Below, piece by piece: positions 28,542-39,456 of a stretch of DNA of 64,000 nucleotides (position 1 is the first letter of the stretch; every line of letters starts with the position of its first letter). The DNA lies in the NCBI RefSeq assembly GCF_900636385.1, contig NZ_LR134269.1:1550001-1614000 (forward strand), given 5' to 3'. Source of the stretch: Staphylococcus warneri (GTDB taxonomy: Bacteria; Bacillota; Bacilli; Staphylococcales; Staphylococcaceae). Both the position numbers and the translations under genes were made by a program. The notes under the pieces are model-generated. The model was not told where the DNA came from. It worked only from the letters and a program-made list of their open reading frames with translations, and did not search any database.

Positions 28542-29636
28542 TTACCTCGTTTCTACTTGTCGTTCCTTCGCTCTTAATTGACCACATGCTGCATCAATAT
28601 CTGACCCTTGTTCACGTCTTATTGTAGCATTGATTCCTAAACGTTTTAACTCTTTTTCAAATTTAAAAATGTCATCTTTAGGTGTTTTAACATAATTCCT
28701 TTCAGGAACATGGTTTACAGGAATTAAATTTACGTGACAATTTAACCCTTTAATAAGATGTGCTAGATCTCTTGCATGTTCCAATTGATCATTAACACCA
28801 CCGAATAATCCATATTCAAATGTAATTCGACGATTCGTCTTCTCTTGATAATATTCAATTGCTTCCATTAACTTTTCAACATTATACGCTCTGTTAATTG
28901 GCATTAATCTTGAACGCACTTCATCTTTGGCACCATGTAAACTTACGGCAAAGTTAATTTGAATATCTTCTTCTGCAAAATCATAGATTCTAGGAATAAT
29001 ACCTGATGTTGATACAGTTATATGACGTGCACCAATATTTAAACTATTGTCATCATTGACAATACGTAAGAAATCCATCATTTCATCATAATTTTCAAAT
29101 GGTTCGCCGATACCCATAATAACAATTTGAGAAACGCGTTCTTCTGTTTCATCTAAAGCCTTTTGTACCGTAAGTACCTGTGACACAATTTCACCAGCTT
29201 CTAAATTACGCTTTAATCCACCTAATGTTGAGGCACAGAATGTACAACCAATACGACAACCTACTTGTGTTGTTACACATACAGAATTCCCATATTCATG
29301 ACGCATTAATACCGTTTCAATTGTATAGCCATCTTGCAATTCAAATAAGAATTTAATTGTACCGTCTCTACTTTCTTGTTTAACCACTGTTGTTAGTGTT
29401 GTCATAGCAAAATTATCTTTTAAAAGTTGTCTTAAATCTTTTGATAAATTTGTCATTTCATCAATGCTATCAACACGTTTTTGGTATAACCATTCAAATA
29501 TTTGTTTTGCTCTGAACTTTTGTTGGCCATGTTCGATAAGCCAATTTTGCATTTCATCGTATCTTAATGAATAAATAGACTGCTTCTCAAAATCAGGAAG
29601 GAATTTATTTTTCTTTTTCTTTTTATCAGTAATCAT
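28542..29636 (-). CDS. rlmN: Dual-specificity 23S rRNA/tRNA (adenine-C2)-methyltransferase RlmN
   Basis: RlmN is a radical-SAM enzyme that methylates A2503 of 23S rRNA and A37 of some tRNAs. The 364-residue protein has the iron-sulfur motif CRIGCTFC (CxxxCxxC) near residue 125, [33 protein letters not shown], and the C-terminal ACGQLR with the conserved cysteine of the methyl-transfer mechanism. The ATG at 29636 ([14 protein letters not shown]) fits the family start. An upstream in-frame start would overlap rsmB. Confidence 0.97.
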   Translation of the reverse strand: MITDKKKKKNKFLPDFEKQSIYSLRYDEMQNWLIEHGQQKFRAKQIFEWLYQKRVDSIDEMTNLSKDLRQLLKDNFAMTTLTTVVKQESRDGTIKFLFELQDGYTIETVLMRHEYGNSVCVTTQVGCRIGCTFCASTLGGLKRNLEAGEIVSQVLTVQKALDETEERVSQIVIMGIGEPFENYDEMMDFLRIVNDDNSLNIGARHITVSTSGIIPRIYDFAEEDIQINFAVSLHGAKDEVRSRLMPINRAYNVEKLMEAIEYYQEKTNRRITFEYGLFGGVNDQLEHARDLAHLIKGLNCHVNLIPVNHVPERNYVKTPKDDIFKFEKELKRLGINATIRREQGSDIDAACGQLRAKERQVETR

Positions 29637-29637
29637 G

Positions 29638-30945
29638 TTAACTTTCCTTTCTTTTAATTCTAGCGATAAAGAATCCATCTGAGTGGTAGTCTTGGGGGAA
29701 TATTTGTAATGTTTTCACCATTTCACCTGTCATTGGATGTTGGAAGGGTTCAAACTCGAAATCTTTATTTTGTTTTAAAAATGTATAAACGACATTTTCG
29801 TTTTCCATTTGTTCAATCGTACATGTTGAATAAATAATTGAGCCACCCGGCTTCACATTATGTTTAACATTCTCCAATATTTGTAACTGCAATTCAACTA
29901 ATGATTGTATAGAATTTTTCGATTGAGTATATTTAATTTCGGGTTTATGTCTTAATACACCAAAACCACTACAAGGTGCATCTACTAGAATTTTGTCATA
30001 TTGCGTTACATAAGGTTCTGTAGCATCATGTTGATAGGCTTCAATATTTTTCAATCTAAGTTTTCTTATATTGAAATCAATTAATTTGATCTTATGGTCA
30101 TGAATATCAGTTGCATCTACATGCCCTTCCGGCGATAAAATTTCGGCGATATGACACGCCTTACCTCCAGGTGCACTACATGCATCTAGGACGGAGTCAT
30201 TTCTGTTTAAATCCATAATATGTGCAACAAACATAGAACTTTTATCTTGAATTGAAACTAATCCATCTTTAAACGCTCTTGAATTAACAATAGGTTTACC
30301 GGAAATATGGAGACAGAATGGTAAAACATCATCTCTATCAACAATATAACTTTCTTTTTCTAACGCACTAATAATATCATCAATAGAACCTCTCGTTATG
30401 TTGGCTCTTACAGTGGTCGCTACTGGTTCTAAAAATGACTGTGCAATGGCTTCTGTTTGCTCTAAACCGTAATGTGTTACCCAATGATCAACAAGCCATT
30501 TTGGTAAACTATATTGAATTGCGATACGTTTTTTATCATCTTGTATATCTTGAACATCAGGTAATTCACTTCTCATGATGTTACGTAGAATACCGTTAAC
30601 TACATTACCGGTATAATAGCCACCTTCTTCTTTGGCAATCTCAACCGCTTCATTAATAATGGCATGATCTGGCACCTTATCTAAATATACATATTGATAG
30701 ATACTCATCCATAGTAACTCACGTACCCAACCTTTTATCTTCGTTTTTAAGAAAGGTTTCAAATAAAAATCTAATGTATATTTGCGTTTAACTGTACCGT
30801 AAACAAGTTCAGTGAAAAGGCCTTTATCTAAATCACTAATCTCATAAGTAGAAAGCACCTCGTTAATTTCTAGATTACTATATGCACCTTCATCTAATAT
30901 TGCTTGTATCGTCTCAAATGCGAGACCTCTTATCGAATTTGTCAT
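29638..30945 (-). CDS. rsmB: 16S rRNA (cytosine-967-C5)-methyltransferase RsmB
   Basis: The 435-residue protein has an N-terminal NusB-like RNA-binding domain (about 1-140, VRGLAF-like start, [19 protein letters not shown]). A C-terminal Rossmann methyltransferase domain follows, with AdoMet motif [15 protein letters not shown], the [16 protein letters not shown] motif carrying the releasing Cys, and SIIYSTCTI with the nucleophilic Cys. It overlaps fmt by 4 bases and is followed one base later by rlmN; the order fmt-rsmB-rlmN-stp-prkC is conserved in Firmicutes. Confidence 0.97.
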   Translation of the reverse strand: MTNSIRGLAFETIQAILDEGAYSNLEINEVLSTYEISDLDKGLFTELVYGTVKRKYTLDFYLKPFLKTKIKGWVRELLWMSIYQYVYLDKVPDHAIINEAVEIAKEEGGYYTGNVVNGILRNIMRSELPDVQDIQDDKKRIAIQYSLPKWLVDHWVTHYGLEQTEAIAQSFLEPVATTVRANITRGSIDDIISALEKESYIVDRDDVLPFCLHISGKPIVNSRAFKDGLVSIQDKSSMFVAHIMDLNRNDSVLDACSAPGGKACHIAEILSPEGHVDATDIHDHKIKLIDFNIRKLRLKNIEAYQHDATEPYVTQYDKILVDAPCSGFGVLRHKPEIKYTQSKNSIQSLVELQLQILENVKHNVKPGGSIIYSTCTIEQMENENVVYTFLKQNKDFEFEPFQHPMTGEMVKTLQIFPQDYHSDGFFIARIKRKES

Positions 30946-31874
30946 ACTAATTTCTTCCCAACTAGTGATTCTTGAACACCACTTAAATAATTTGCTACTT
31001 GCATACGTTTTTTACCGGCTAATTGTATATCAGTTAAAGCAATACATTCTTCTGAAGCTGTTGCAACAATAATCGCTTTCTTAGTCGTTTCAACAATCGT
31101 TCCAGGTTCGCCTTTTTTTCCAGAAACGATGTGCGCACCATATATTTTTAAATTTTTATCATCCATGATGGTATAAGCTACTGGCCAAGGAGACAAACCA
31201 CGAATATGATTATGAATTACCTGTGCATCTTGGTTCCAATTAATTTTTTCATCTTCACGACTAATATTAGAAGCAAATGAAGCTTTAGCTTCATCTTGAA
31301 CAATACTATCGTTTGTACCATTTAAGATAGACGGTAAAGTTTCTTTAAGTAAATCAGCACCTAAAAAACTTAGCTTATCATGCATAGAACCAACATTATC
31401 ATCTTGTTCAATTGCAATTGCACGTTGTGAAATAATGTTTCCTGCATCTAATTTTTTCACCATATACATTATCGTGATTCCTGTTTCCTTTTCACCATCA
31501 ATAATCGCTTGATGAATCGGTGCACCGCCACGGTATTTAGGTAATAAAGATGCATGTACATTAATAGCACCCAATTTAGGTGAATCTAATAAAGATTCAG
31601 GTAAAATTTGCCCAAATGCAGCTGTAACAATTAAATCAACATCCATGTCTAATAAAGTTTGTAATTCCTCAGAATCTTTTATTTTTTCAGGTTGATATAC
31701 TGGTATATCATGTTCTAATGCTACCTTTTTAACCGGTGGTGGTGTCATAACGCGTTTTCTACCTACTGGTCTATCTGGTTGCGTTACCACTGCAACTACT
31801 TCTTGTTCTGCGATAAGCATTTCTAATACTTTTGTTGAAAAATCAGGTGTCCCCATAAAAATTATTTTACTCAT
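30942..31874 (-). CDS. fmt: Methionyl-tRNA formyltransferase
   Basis: Fmt formylates initiator Met-tRNA using 10-formyltetrahydrofolate. The 310-residue protein starts [20 protein letters not shown]. It has [20 protein letters not shown] with the catalytic Asn/His region, the folate-site [13 protein letters not shown], and a C-terminal OB-like tRNA-binding domain. The ATG at 31874 is preferred to an in-frame start ten codons upstream because it gives the family N-terminus. The gene overlaps the end of the deformylase-like gene by 8 bases. Confidence 0.97.
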   Translation of the reverse strand: MSKIIFMGTPDFSTKVLEMLIAEQEVVAVVTQPDRPVGRKRVMTPPPVKKVALEHDIPVYQPEKIKDSEELQTLLDMDVDLIVTAAFGQILPESLLDSPKLGAINVHASLLPKYRGGAPIHQAIIDGEKETGITIMYMVKKLDAGNIISQRAIAIEQDDNVGSMHDKLSFLGADLLKETLPSILNGTNDSIVQDEAKASFASNISREDEKINWNQDAQVIHNHIRGLSPWPVAYTIMDDKNLKIYGAHIVSGKKGEPGTIVETTKKAIIVATASEECIALTDIQLAGKKRMQVANYLSGVQESLVGKKLV

Positions 31875-32355
31875 ATTCGAAATACGCCTCCATTTCTTCT
31901 TCACTTAATATACGTTTAGCCTTTTCTGTGAAAAATATGCCATTGAGTTGATCTATCGTATGTAAAATCATTCTAGCTACATCATCATATGCTGTAAGTT
32001 CAACAGTGTTTCCATTAACATCATTACTTTCTACAACAATCATTTTGTTACGTTCAACTTCACCAAACACATTTGGCAAACTGACTGACCCTTCTAAATC
32101 AGTAATAGTTTCTTCGGATTGATTTTTAATTTTCGGGTTAATCAGTTGTAGCAATCCTTCCATTTCCATATCCACAATCGCCACTTGTTGGTTAATGCCA
32201 ATCTGATTAGCACTTAGTGCAGACCCTTCCAAAGCGTATAGGCTATCTTCTATATCCATTAACGTTTGCTTTAATTGATCATCGAAATGCTCTACTGGAT
32301 TTGCAGGTTGATTAAAAATTGGATGCTCTGATTTCACTAATTTTTTTACTGACAC
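31867..32355 (-). CDS. Peptide deformylase-like protein with degenerate active site
   Basis: The 162-residue protein has the overall layout of a type-1 peptide deformylase and sits directly before fmt, the classic def-fmt pair. All three catalytic motifs are altered, however. The motif normally GxGxAAPQ reads GSALSANQ (44-51). The metal-binding EGCLS reads EGSVS, replacing the Cys ligand with Ser90. The HExxH helix reads HTIDQ (132-136), losing the catalytic Glu and one His ligand. It therefore cannot be a normal metal-dependent deformylase. S. aureus is known to have a second, active deformylase gene elsewhere, and I expect the same here. A residual or regulatory role is possible but unproven. 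Confidence 0.9.
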   Translation of the reverse strand: MSVKKLVKSEHPIFNQPANPVEHFDDQLKQTLMDIEDSLYALEGSALSANQIGINQQVAIVDMEMEGLLQLINPKIKNQSEETITDLEGSVSLPNVFGEVERNKMIVVESNDVNGNTVELTAYDDVARMILHTIDQLNGIFFTEKAKRILSEEEMEAYFEYE

Positions 32356-32453
32356 ATTTAACGCTCCTCATTAAAATTCATCAAACCATTATAACTTAAT
32401 TAGCACAAAATTGCGACCTCTCTTAATCAGACTAAAGAATGAGGTCAATGTCT

Positions 32454-32481
32454 TTGACTTTAATATTATATTTTATAAAAT
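32454..32481 (+). promoter_or_regulatory. Promoter of the TM2-domain gene
   Basis: TTGACT (32454-32459) and TAAAAT (32476-32481) are separated by 16 bases, about 83 bases upstream of the ATG. Confidence 0.6.
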
Positions 32482-32564
32482 ATAAATGAGTAGTATGTTT
32501 TGAAAATAGAAAAGTCTTTCAAAATCATTAAATAAAATTTTACTTAAAGTGAGGTGTAACTAAT

Positions 32565-32768
32565 ATGGAAGTCAATAAAGTGATTTACATTTTATTAGCC
32601 GTATTCTTAGGAAGCTTTGGAATTCATAAATTCTATGCTGGTAAAACGATGCAAGGCATCTTACACATCTTATTCTGTTGGACAGCGATTCCTCATGTAT
32701 TAGCAATTATTAGTGCTATTTTAACATTATTCAAACCAGCAGATGAAAACGGTAATGTGACAATGTAA
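32565..32768 (+). CDS. Small TM2-domain membrane protein
   Basis: This 67-residue protein has two hydrophobic helices (about 6-24 and 36-56). The conserved TM2 segment LGSFGIHKFYAGKTMQGILHIL is recognisable from GSFGIHKFYAG, and a short hydrophilic tail ends the protein. TM2 proteins are widespread small membrane proteins without a firmly assigned function in bacteria. A GAGGTG Shine-Dalgarno lies 8 bases before the ATG, and it has its own promoter. It is a single gene on the plus strand, convergent with priA, sharing a bidirectional terminator. Confidence 0.92.
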   Translation: MEVNKVIYILLAVFLGSFGIHKFYAGKTMQGILHILFCWTAIPHVLAIISAILTLFKPADENGNVTM

Positions 32769-32789
32769 TTCTGCCTTGTTACCTAATGG

Positions 32790-32836
32790 AAAAAGCCATT
32801 GTGTGTCATCTTTGATGTCACACAATGGCTTTTTTA
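32790..32836. terminator. Bidirectional terminator between the TM2 gene and priA
   Basis: AAAAGCCATTGTGTG (32791-32805) pairs with CACACAATGGCTTTT (about 32820-32834). T runs flank the hairpin on both strands. It ends the TM2 transcript and lies at the stop of priA. Confidence 0.9.
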
Positions 32837-35242
32837 CATCATCATTTGCGGATTAATGTCGATTTTTAATGCTAATTTGTCCTTAACATATTGTTCATGA
32901 TAGTAATCGTCTAAATATTGAAGTGCTTTATGAAGTTCTGGCTCTCGTTTGTATTTTACTAAAATTTGGAAACGATACTCATTATTAATTCTAGATAGTG
33001 CTGCAGGTGATGGCCCTAAAACAAGCGATTGATCTGTAAGGTGTTGTAATAGGATTTTATGAATATGCTTAGAAGCTTCCATTACTTTTTTCATTTCTTT
33101 ATGTGAAATCGTGAAGTTAATTAAAAAGTAATAAGGCGGATATTTTCCTAGTTTGCGATAAGTCATCTCTTGTTGATAAAACGTTAAATAATCATTTTTC
33201 TTAACATCTTCAATGGCATAATGTTCTGGATTATACGTTTGAATAATTACTTTACCTTCTTTTTCATGTCGACCTGCACGACCTGCCACTTGTGTTAATA
33301 ATTGATATGTTCGTTCACTCGCTCTGAAATCAGGTAAATTGAGCATGGTATCTGCATTGAGCACCCCAACAAGCGTGATGTTTGGATAGTCTAATCCTTT
33401 GGCAATCATCTGTGTGCCTAAAAGTATATCACCTTTACCATTCTCAAAATCAGTAAGTAATTTTTCATGGGCACCTTTACGAGAAGTTGTATCAACATCC
33501 ATTCGTATAATTTTTGCCTCTTCAAATTCTTGTTGTAATAATTCTTCCACTCTTTGCGTTCCAGTACCAACTTGTCTAATATGTTCACTTTCACAATTAG
33601 GGCATTGATTAGGTGGTGTTTCTTGGTACCCACAATAGTGACATTTTAGTAGATCCGTGGTCTTATGATACGTTAAGGAAATATCACAGTTTGGACATTG
33701 CGGTACATGACCACAATCACGGCATAACATAAATGAAGCATAGCCTCTTCGATTTAAGAATAATACAATTTGTTCATTATTATCTAAACAATGTTGAATC
33801 GCATCTCTTAACGTTGATGAGAACATCGAACGGTTACCTTCCGCAAGTTCTTCACGCATGTCTACAATATCAATTTCTGGTAATGCTTGATTGTTCACTC
33901 GATGAGGTAATGATAGTAATTGATAAACATCTTTTTCAGCACGCGCATATGATTCTAAACTTGGTGTCGCACTACCTAAAATCACTGGGCAGTGGTGATA
34001 ACTGCTTCTCCATTGAGCAATATCTCTAGCATGATATCTTGGATAATCTTCTTGTTTATATGTAGACTCATGTTCTTCATCGATGATAATTAGTCCTAAG
34101 TTTTTAAATGGCGCAAATATACTAGAGCGTGCACCGACACTAACTTGTGCACGTCCATCACGAATTTTTTGCCATTCATCGTAACGTTCTCCATTTGATA
34201 AACCTGAATGTAATACAGCAACATCATCACCAAAACGACGTTTGACTCTTAATACCATTTGAGGTGTTAAAGCAATTTCTGGTACAAGCATCATAGCTTG
34301 TTTACCTTGATTTAAAGCTGATTCAATTGCTTGTAAATAGACTTCTGTTTTACCAGAACCTGTCACACCATGTAATAAAAAGGTTCTTTCTTCGTTGGCA
34401 TCTATTTTCTCTTTGATTGCATCAAAAGCGATTTGTTGTTCATGTGTTAATTGACGATTATCTTCTTTCTCAAAAATTCGATTCGCAAATGGATCTCTTT
34501 CTATTTCAGCATCATATTTTTTCAAGTATCCCTTCTTAATAAGGGTATCTAAACTCGATTTAGAAAATCCCATTTCTTCAATTTCTTTTAAAAACACATC
34601 TCTATGACGTTCGTCTAATAAATACGCATATAAATCATATTGTTTAATCGCTTTTTCCAAATGATTAAGTACCTCATCCGGATTTCCTATTTCTGTCACT
34701 TTAACAGCACGTTGCGTTTTCTTTTTAATATTTTGGGACAAAATGGTTATTTCTTTAATGATGTCATGCTTTAATAAACCATTCAATGCTTCTAAATCAT
34801 CATTTTTTTGAGCATCTTTATAGAAATAATAGCCTTCTTTATTAAATCGATTTAAAAGTGGTTCAGGTATATCATTACCTTTCAGAACCTCAAAAGCCTT
34901 TTGATATTTAGCTTTAATTGCATTTGGTAACATCACTTCTAAAACAGATATACGTTTCGTTAAATGATAATGACTAAGCCATTCACTGAGTTCAATTAAC
35001 TCAGGCGTTAACTCTGGTTTAATATCTTGAATTTCTTTAATTTCCTTTAGCTTACTGATATCAATACCTTCATCAGGCTGACTTTGAATACTCATCACAT
35101 AGCCTTGGATTGTTCTCGGACCAAAAGGCACAATCACTCGTACACCTACTTGAACAAATGATTGCAATCGTTCGGGAATGATATAATCAAACTTAAAGTC
35201 GACGCTTTTCGAAGGTATGTCCACAATAACCTTAGCTATCAT
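32834..35242 (-). CDS. priA: Primosomal protein N' (replication restart helicase PriA)
   Basis: PriA reloads the replisome at stalled forks. The 802-residue protein has an N-terminal DNA-binding domain (MIAKVIVDIPSKSVDFKFDY) and helicase lobes with GVTGSGKTEVYLQAIE and IIIDEEHESTYK. A zinc-binding insertion carries the Cys pairs CRDCGHVPQCPNC and CHYCGYQ...CPNC, and ALGTQMIAKGLD-type and VAGRAGR motifs follow. The ATG at 35242 is preferred (AGGTGG upstream, family N-terminus) to a GTG three codons earlier. It shares one base with the coaBC stop (TAATG). With recG broken in this sequence, PriA would be the intact fork-restart helicase in the window. Confidence 0.97.
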   Translation of the reverse strand: MIAKVIVDIPSKSVDFKFDYIIPERLQSFVQVGVRVIVPFGPRTIQGYVMSIQSQPDEGIDISKLKEIKEIQDIKPELTPELIELSEWLSHYHLTKRISVLEVMLPNAIKAKYQKAFEVLKGNDIPEPLLNRFNKEGYYFYKDAQKNDDLEALNGLLKHDIIKEITILSQNIKKKTQRAVKVTEIGNPDEVLNHLEKAIKQYDLYAYLLDERHRDVFLKEIEEMGFSKSSLDTLIKKGYLKKYDAEIERDPFANRIFEKEDNRQLTHEQQIAFDAIKEKIDANEERTFLLHGVTGSGKTEVYLQAIESALNQGKQAMMLVPEIALTPQMVLRVKRRFGDDVAVLHSGLSNGERYDEWQKIRDGRAQVSVGARSSIFAPFKNLGLIIIDEEHESTYKQEDYPRYHARDIAQWRSSYHHCPVILGSATPSLESYARAEKDVYQLLSLPHRVNNQALPEIDIVDMREELAEGNRSMFSSTLRDAIQHCLDNNEQIVLFLNRRGYASFMLCRDCGHVPQCPNCDISLTYHKTTDLLKCHYCGYQETPPNQCPNCESEHIRQVGTGTQRVEELLQQEFEEAKIIRMDVDTTSRKGAHEKLLTDFENGKGDILLGTQMIAKGLDYPNITLVGVLNADTMLNLPDFRASERTYQLLTQVAGRAGRHEKEGKVIIQTYNPEHYAIEDVKKNDYLTFYQQEMTYRKLGKYPPYYFLINFTISHKEMKKVMEASKHIHKILLQHLTDQSLVLGPSPAALSRINNEYRFQILVKYKREPELHKALQYLDDYYHEQYVKDKLALKIDINPQMMM

Positions 35243-36441
35243 TATTGCCACCTAGTTTCTAATTCGTCTAAAATATCGTTGGCAATTTCAACTTTTTTGC
35301 CTTTCTTAATATTGATCATATCTTGATTTTTAAAATGCATCGTTAATTCATTTTCATCAGAACTAAATCCAATTGAGTGGTCCCCCACATTATTAGAAAT
35401 AATCACATCTGCATTTTTTCGTTTTAATTTATCTTGAGCATACTTCTCAATATTCTGCGTTTCTGCTGCAAAACCTACTAAATACTGATTGGTCTTATGC
35501 TCACCAAGATATTTAAGTATATCTTGTGTTCGTTTGAATTTTACAGTTAAATCACCATCTTGCTTTTTCATTTTATGATCTAACACTTCTGATGGCGTAT
35601 AATCTGATACGGCAGCCGCTTTCACAACAATATCTTGCATATCATATCGTTTAGCGGTTTCCTGAAACATCTCTTCTGCGCTTTCAACATGAATAACTTC
35701 AATACCTTCTGGATCTGCCAATTGTGTCGGACCAGTTACCAACGTGACATGTGCACCACGTTTTTTTAACGCATTAGCAATAGCAAACCCCATTTTTCCA
35801 GAAGAGCGATTAGATACAAATCTAACAGGATCAATGACTTCAATCGTTGGCCCTGCAGTAACTAGTGCGTGTTTGCCATTAAATGAACTTTCCACTTGAA
35901 TCTCTTGTTGATGGAAATATTGATTGATGACTGAAACTATTTGTAAAGGTTCTTCCATTCGTCCTTTAGCCACATAACCACACGCTAAGTACCCATCACC
36001 TGGCTCAATAAATTGGTACCCATCAGCTTTGAGTGTTTCAATATTATGTTGTGTGCGCTTATTTTCATACATATGTACATTCATGGCAGGCGCAATAAAC
36101 GTTTGTGTTTCTGTTGCTAATAAGGTTGACGTAATCATATCGTCTGCAATACCCACACTTAACTTCGCAATTGTATTTGCAGTTGCTGGTGCTACAATAA
36201 TCACATCTGCCCAATCACCCAATGCTACATGTTGAATTTCTTGCGGGTTTTCTTCTTTAAAAGTATTTGTATATACTGGATTTTTACTTATAGACTGAAA
36301 AGCCAATGGTGTTACAAATTCTTGTGCATGATTTGAAAGCATAACACGCACTTCGTAACCAGCTTGAGTAAGTTTACTTGTTAAATCAATTGCTTTATAT
36401 GCTGCAATACCGCCTGTTACTGCTAATAAAATATGTTTCAT
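35242..36441 (-). CDS. coaBC: Bifunctional phosphopantothenoylcysteine decarboxylase/synthetase CoaBC
   Basis: CoaBC carries out two successive steps of coenzyme A synthesis. The 399-residue protein has an N-terminal flavoprotein decarboxylase half: LLAVTGGIAAYKAIDL, the catalytic His in HVALGDWADVIIVAPATAN, and the PAMNVHMYEN motif. The C-terminal synthetase half has ALVTAGPTIEVIDPVRF, NRSSGKMGFAIANAL and KMKKQ. The ATG at 36441 has AAGGAG 9 bases upstream and gives the standard start. A TTG two codons earlier is possible but less likely. Confidence 0.96.
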   Translation of the reverse strand: MKHILLAVTGGIAAYKAIDLTSKLTQAGYEVRVMLSNHAQEFVTPLAFQSISKNPVYTNTFKEENPQEIQHVALGDWADVIIVAPATANTIAKLSVGIADDMITSTLLATETQTFIAPAMNVHMYENKRTQHNIETLKADGYQFIEPGDGYLACGYVAKGRMEEPLQIVSVINQYFHQQEIQVESSFNGKHALVTAGPTIEVIDPVRFVSNRSSGKMGFAIANALKKRGAHVTLVTGPTQLADPEGIEVIHVESAEEMFQETAKRYDMQDIVVKAAAVSDYTPSEVLDHKMKKQDGDLTVKFKRTQDILKYLGEHKTNQYLVGFAAETQNIEKYAQDKLKRKNADVIISNNVGDHSIGFSSDENELTMHFKNQDMINIKKGKKVEIANDILDELETRWQ

Positions 36442-36657
36442 TATCAATTTCTCCTTAAAACATTCTCATTTCACTGAATTCATTTCTTTAAATGAGGATA
36501 TTCACACAATTTATATTCGCATTTATGTTCAAATTTATATTAATTATACACAAATTGTCGCTAATATTAAAAAAACACACCTTATCTACATGATATATCC
36601 ATCACAAGATTGTAATGAAATATCTTCAAAAAGGTGTGTCACAAAATTAGTATATGA

Positions 36658-36869
36658 TTATCCTAAAAATTCTTGCGGGATAACTGGTGATACTTTGCCA
36701 TCTGCAATTTCTTCTAATGCTTTACCGACAGGTTTAGCTGAATGATATTCACTTTCTAAAGCTGTTTCTGGTCTTTCGTCTAATTCACGAGCTCTTTTTG
36801 CGGCAGTCGCTGCGATAAGGTATTTAGATGTAATTTTACCTGTTAATTGGTTTAATGGTGGGTTTAACA

Positions 36870-36870
<1 letters not shown>
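36658..36870 (-). CDS. rpoZ: DNA-directed RNA polymerase omega subunit
   Basis: The 70-residue omega subunit has LTGKITSKYLIAATAAKRARELD, the family core that wraps the beta' C-terminus, followed by ESEYHSAKPVGKALEEIADGKV. Its ATG shares one base with the gmk stop, so it is probably translated by coupling. The next gene, coaBC, is about 216 bases further down, where an AT-rich gap contains a hairpin near the rpoZ stop (ACACACCTT...AAGGTGTGT). Confidence 0.96.
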
Positions 36871-37496
<626 letters not shown>

Positions 37497-37621
37497 TTAC
37501 GACCTCTCTAAGCTATTCTTCTATTATTTAAATATGATATCATATTGCACTTGAAATTGTATAGAGATACTTTGGGCAGTTATCCTCATTTTTCAAATAT
37601 TCAATGTTTTGAACACGATGT

Positions 37622-37650
37622 ATGACCATTAGCACGATGCATGTTACAAT
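37622..37650 (+). promoter_or_regulatory. Probable promoter of rqcH
   Basis: ATGACC (37622-37627) and TACAAT (37645-37650) are separated by 17 bases, 35 bases before the ATG. Confidence 0.5.
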
Positions 37651-37685
37651 AATGAGAATGAATAAAATGAAGGTGGCAGATAATT

Positions 37686-39392
37686 ATGGCATATGATGGC
37701 CTATTTACAAAAAAGATGGTGACTTCTTTACAAGATTTAGTTACTGGACGAATCCATAAAATCAATCAACCAGAAAATGACACAATCATCATCGTTGTTC
37801 GCCAAAATCGTCAAAATCATCAATTACTTTTATCCATACATCCTAGCTTCTCTAGATTACAATTAACGAATAAAAAATATGATAATCCATTTGATCCCCC
37901 AATGTTTGCACGTGTCTTTCGTAAGCATTTAGAAGGTGGCATTATTAAATCCATTCGTCAAATTGGTAATGACAGAAGAGTTGAAATCGATGTACAAAGT
38001 AAAGATGAAATCGGTGATACGATACACCGCACAATTATTTTAGAGATTATGGGCAAACACAGTAACTTGATCTTAGTAGATGACGACCGAAAAATTCTTG
38101 AAGGATTTAAACATCTTACACCGAATACAAATCAATACCGTACAGTTATGCCTGGATTTAAATATGAAGCTCCACCTACACAACATAAACTTAACCCTTA
38201 TGATGTATCAGGTGAAGATGTTTTAAAATATATCGATTTTAATGCAGGTAAAATTGCTAAACAGTTACTTAATACATTTGAAGGTTTTAGTCCTCTAATT
38301 ACAAATGAAATTGTAAGTCGACGTCAGTTCATGACGCCTGAAACCTTACCAGAAGCATACGATGAAGTGATGGCTGAAACGCTTGAAGCTCCTACGCCTG
38401 TATTTCATAAAAATCATCAATCAGGTAAAGAAGATTTCTATTTCATGACATTAAATCAATTTTATGATGATATGGTTACCTATGAATCACTAAATGAATT
38501 ACTCGATCGTTATTATGATGCGAGAGGTGAACGTGAACGAGTCAAACAACGTGCTAACGATTTAGTTCGGTTCGTTCAACAACAACTTCATAAATATCAA
38601 AATAAATTAAGTAAATTGTTACAAGAATACGAAGGTACAAAAGATAAAGATAACTATCAACTCTATGGTGAATTGATTACCGCTAATATTTATCGTATTA
38701 AACAAGGTGATGAATCTGTAACTGTTCTTAATTATTATAATAATGAGGAAATCACTATTCCTCTCAATCCAACTAAATCTCCATCAGTTAACGCACAATA
38801 TTATTACAGACAATATAATCGTATGAAGACACGTGAACATGAACTTCAACATCAATTACAATTGACTAAAGAGAATATTGATTACTTTACAGGTATCGAA
38901 CAGCAACTTGAACATATTACTGTCAATGAAATTGATGATATTCGTGATGAATTAGCAGATCAAGGATTTATGAAGCAACGTAAAAATGTTAAGAAGAAGA
39001 AAAATGCTAAAATTCAATTACAATCGTATTTATCATCAGATGGCGACACTATTCTAGTTGGTAAAAACAACAAACAGAATGATTACCTTACAAATAAAAA
39101 AGCACAAAAAAATCATATATGGTTCCATACCAAAGATATACCGGGTTCACACGTAGTCATACTTAACGACTCACCGTCAGAGGAAACGATTAAAGAAGCG
39201 GCGATGTTAGCCGGATATTTCTCTAAAGCTGGTAACTCTGGACAAATTCCTGTTGATTATACAGAAATTCGCCATGTGCATAAACCTTCTGGCGCTAAAC
39301 CTGGATTTGTTACTTATGATAATCAAAAAACATTATATGCTACGCCTGATTACGACCATATACAAAAAATGAAATCTGACAGTTTAAATTAA
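37686..39392 (+). CDS. rqcH: Rqc2-family ribosome quality-control factor RqcH (NFACT protein)
   Basis: RqcH binds peptidyl-tRNA on split 50S subunits and directs C-terminal alanine tailing of stalled chains. Older annotations call it fibronectin/fibrinogen-binding protein. The 568-residue protein starts MAYDGLFTKKMVTSLQDLV, typical of NFACT-N, with GGIIKSIRQIGNDRRVEI and KHSNLILVDD. A long coiled-coil middle follows (about 280-440), then the C-terminal NFACT-R domain with YLSSDGDTILVGKNNKQND, HIWFHTKDIPGSHVVI and the late SGAKPGFVTYDNQKTLY. It is monocistronic on the plus strand. Confidence 0.95.
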   Translation: MAYDGLFTKKMVTSLQDLVTGRIHKINQPENDTIIIVVRQNRQNHQLLLSIHPSFSRLQLTNKKYDNPFDPPMFARVFRKHLEGGIIKSIRQIGNDRRVEIDVQSKDEIGDTIHRTIILEIMGKHSNLILVDDDRKILEGFKHLTPNTNQYRTVMPGFKYEAPPTQHKLNPYDVSGEDVLKYIDFNAGKIAKQLLNTFEGFSPLITNEIVSRRQFMTPETLPEAYDEVMAETLEAPTPVFHKNHQSGKEDFYFMTLNQFYDDMVTYESLNELLDRYYDARGERERVKQRANDLVRFVQQQLHKYQNKLSKLLQEYEGTKDKDNYQLYGELITANIYRIKQGDESVTVLNYYNNEEITIPLNPTKSPSVNAQYYYRQYNRMKTREHELQHQLQLTKENIDYFTGIEQQLEHITVNEIDDIRDELADQGFMKQRKNVKKKKNAKIQLQSYLSSDGDTILVGKNNKQNDYLTNKKAQKNHIWFHTKDIPGSHVVILNDSPSEETIKEAAMLAGYFSKAGNSGQIPVDYTEIRHVHKPSGAKPGFVTYDNQKTLYATPDYDHIQKMKSDSLN

Positions 39393-39397
39393 ATAAA

Positions 39398-39447
39398 GTA
39401 AAAGCACTGATTATGCATCATTAAATGCTAAAATCAGTGCTTTTTTA
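39398..39447. terminator. Rho-independent terminator of rqcH, likely bidirectional
   Basis: AAAGCACTGATT (39401-39412) pairs with AATCAGTGCTTT (39432-39443), followed by TTTTTT on the plus strand. The minus-strand tail TTTTACTTT can also serve the converging VOC gene. Confidence 0.88.
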
Positions 39448-39456
39448 TGTTATAGA

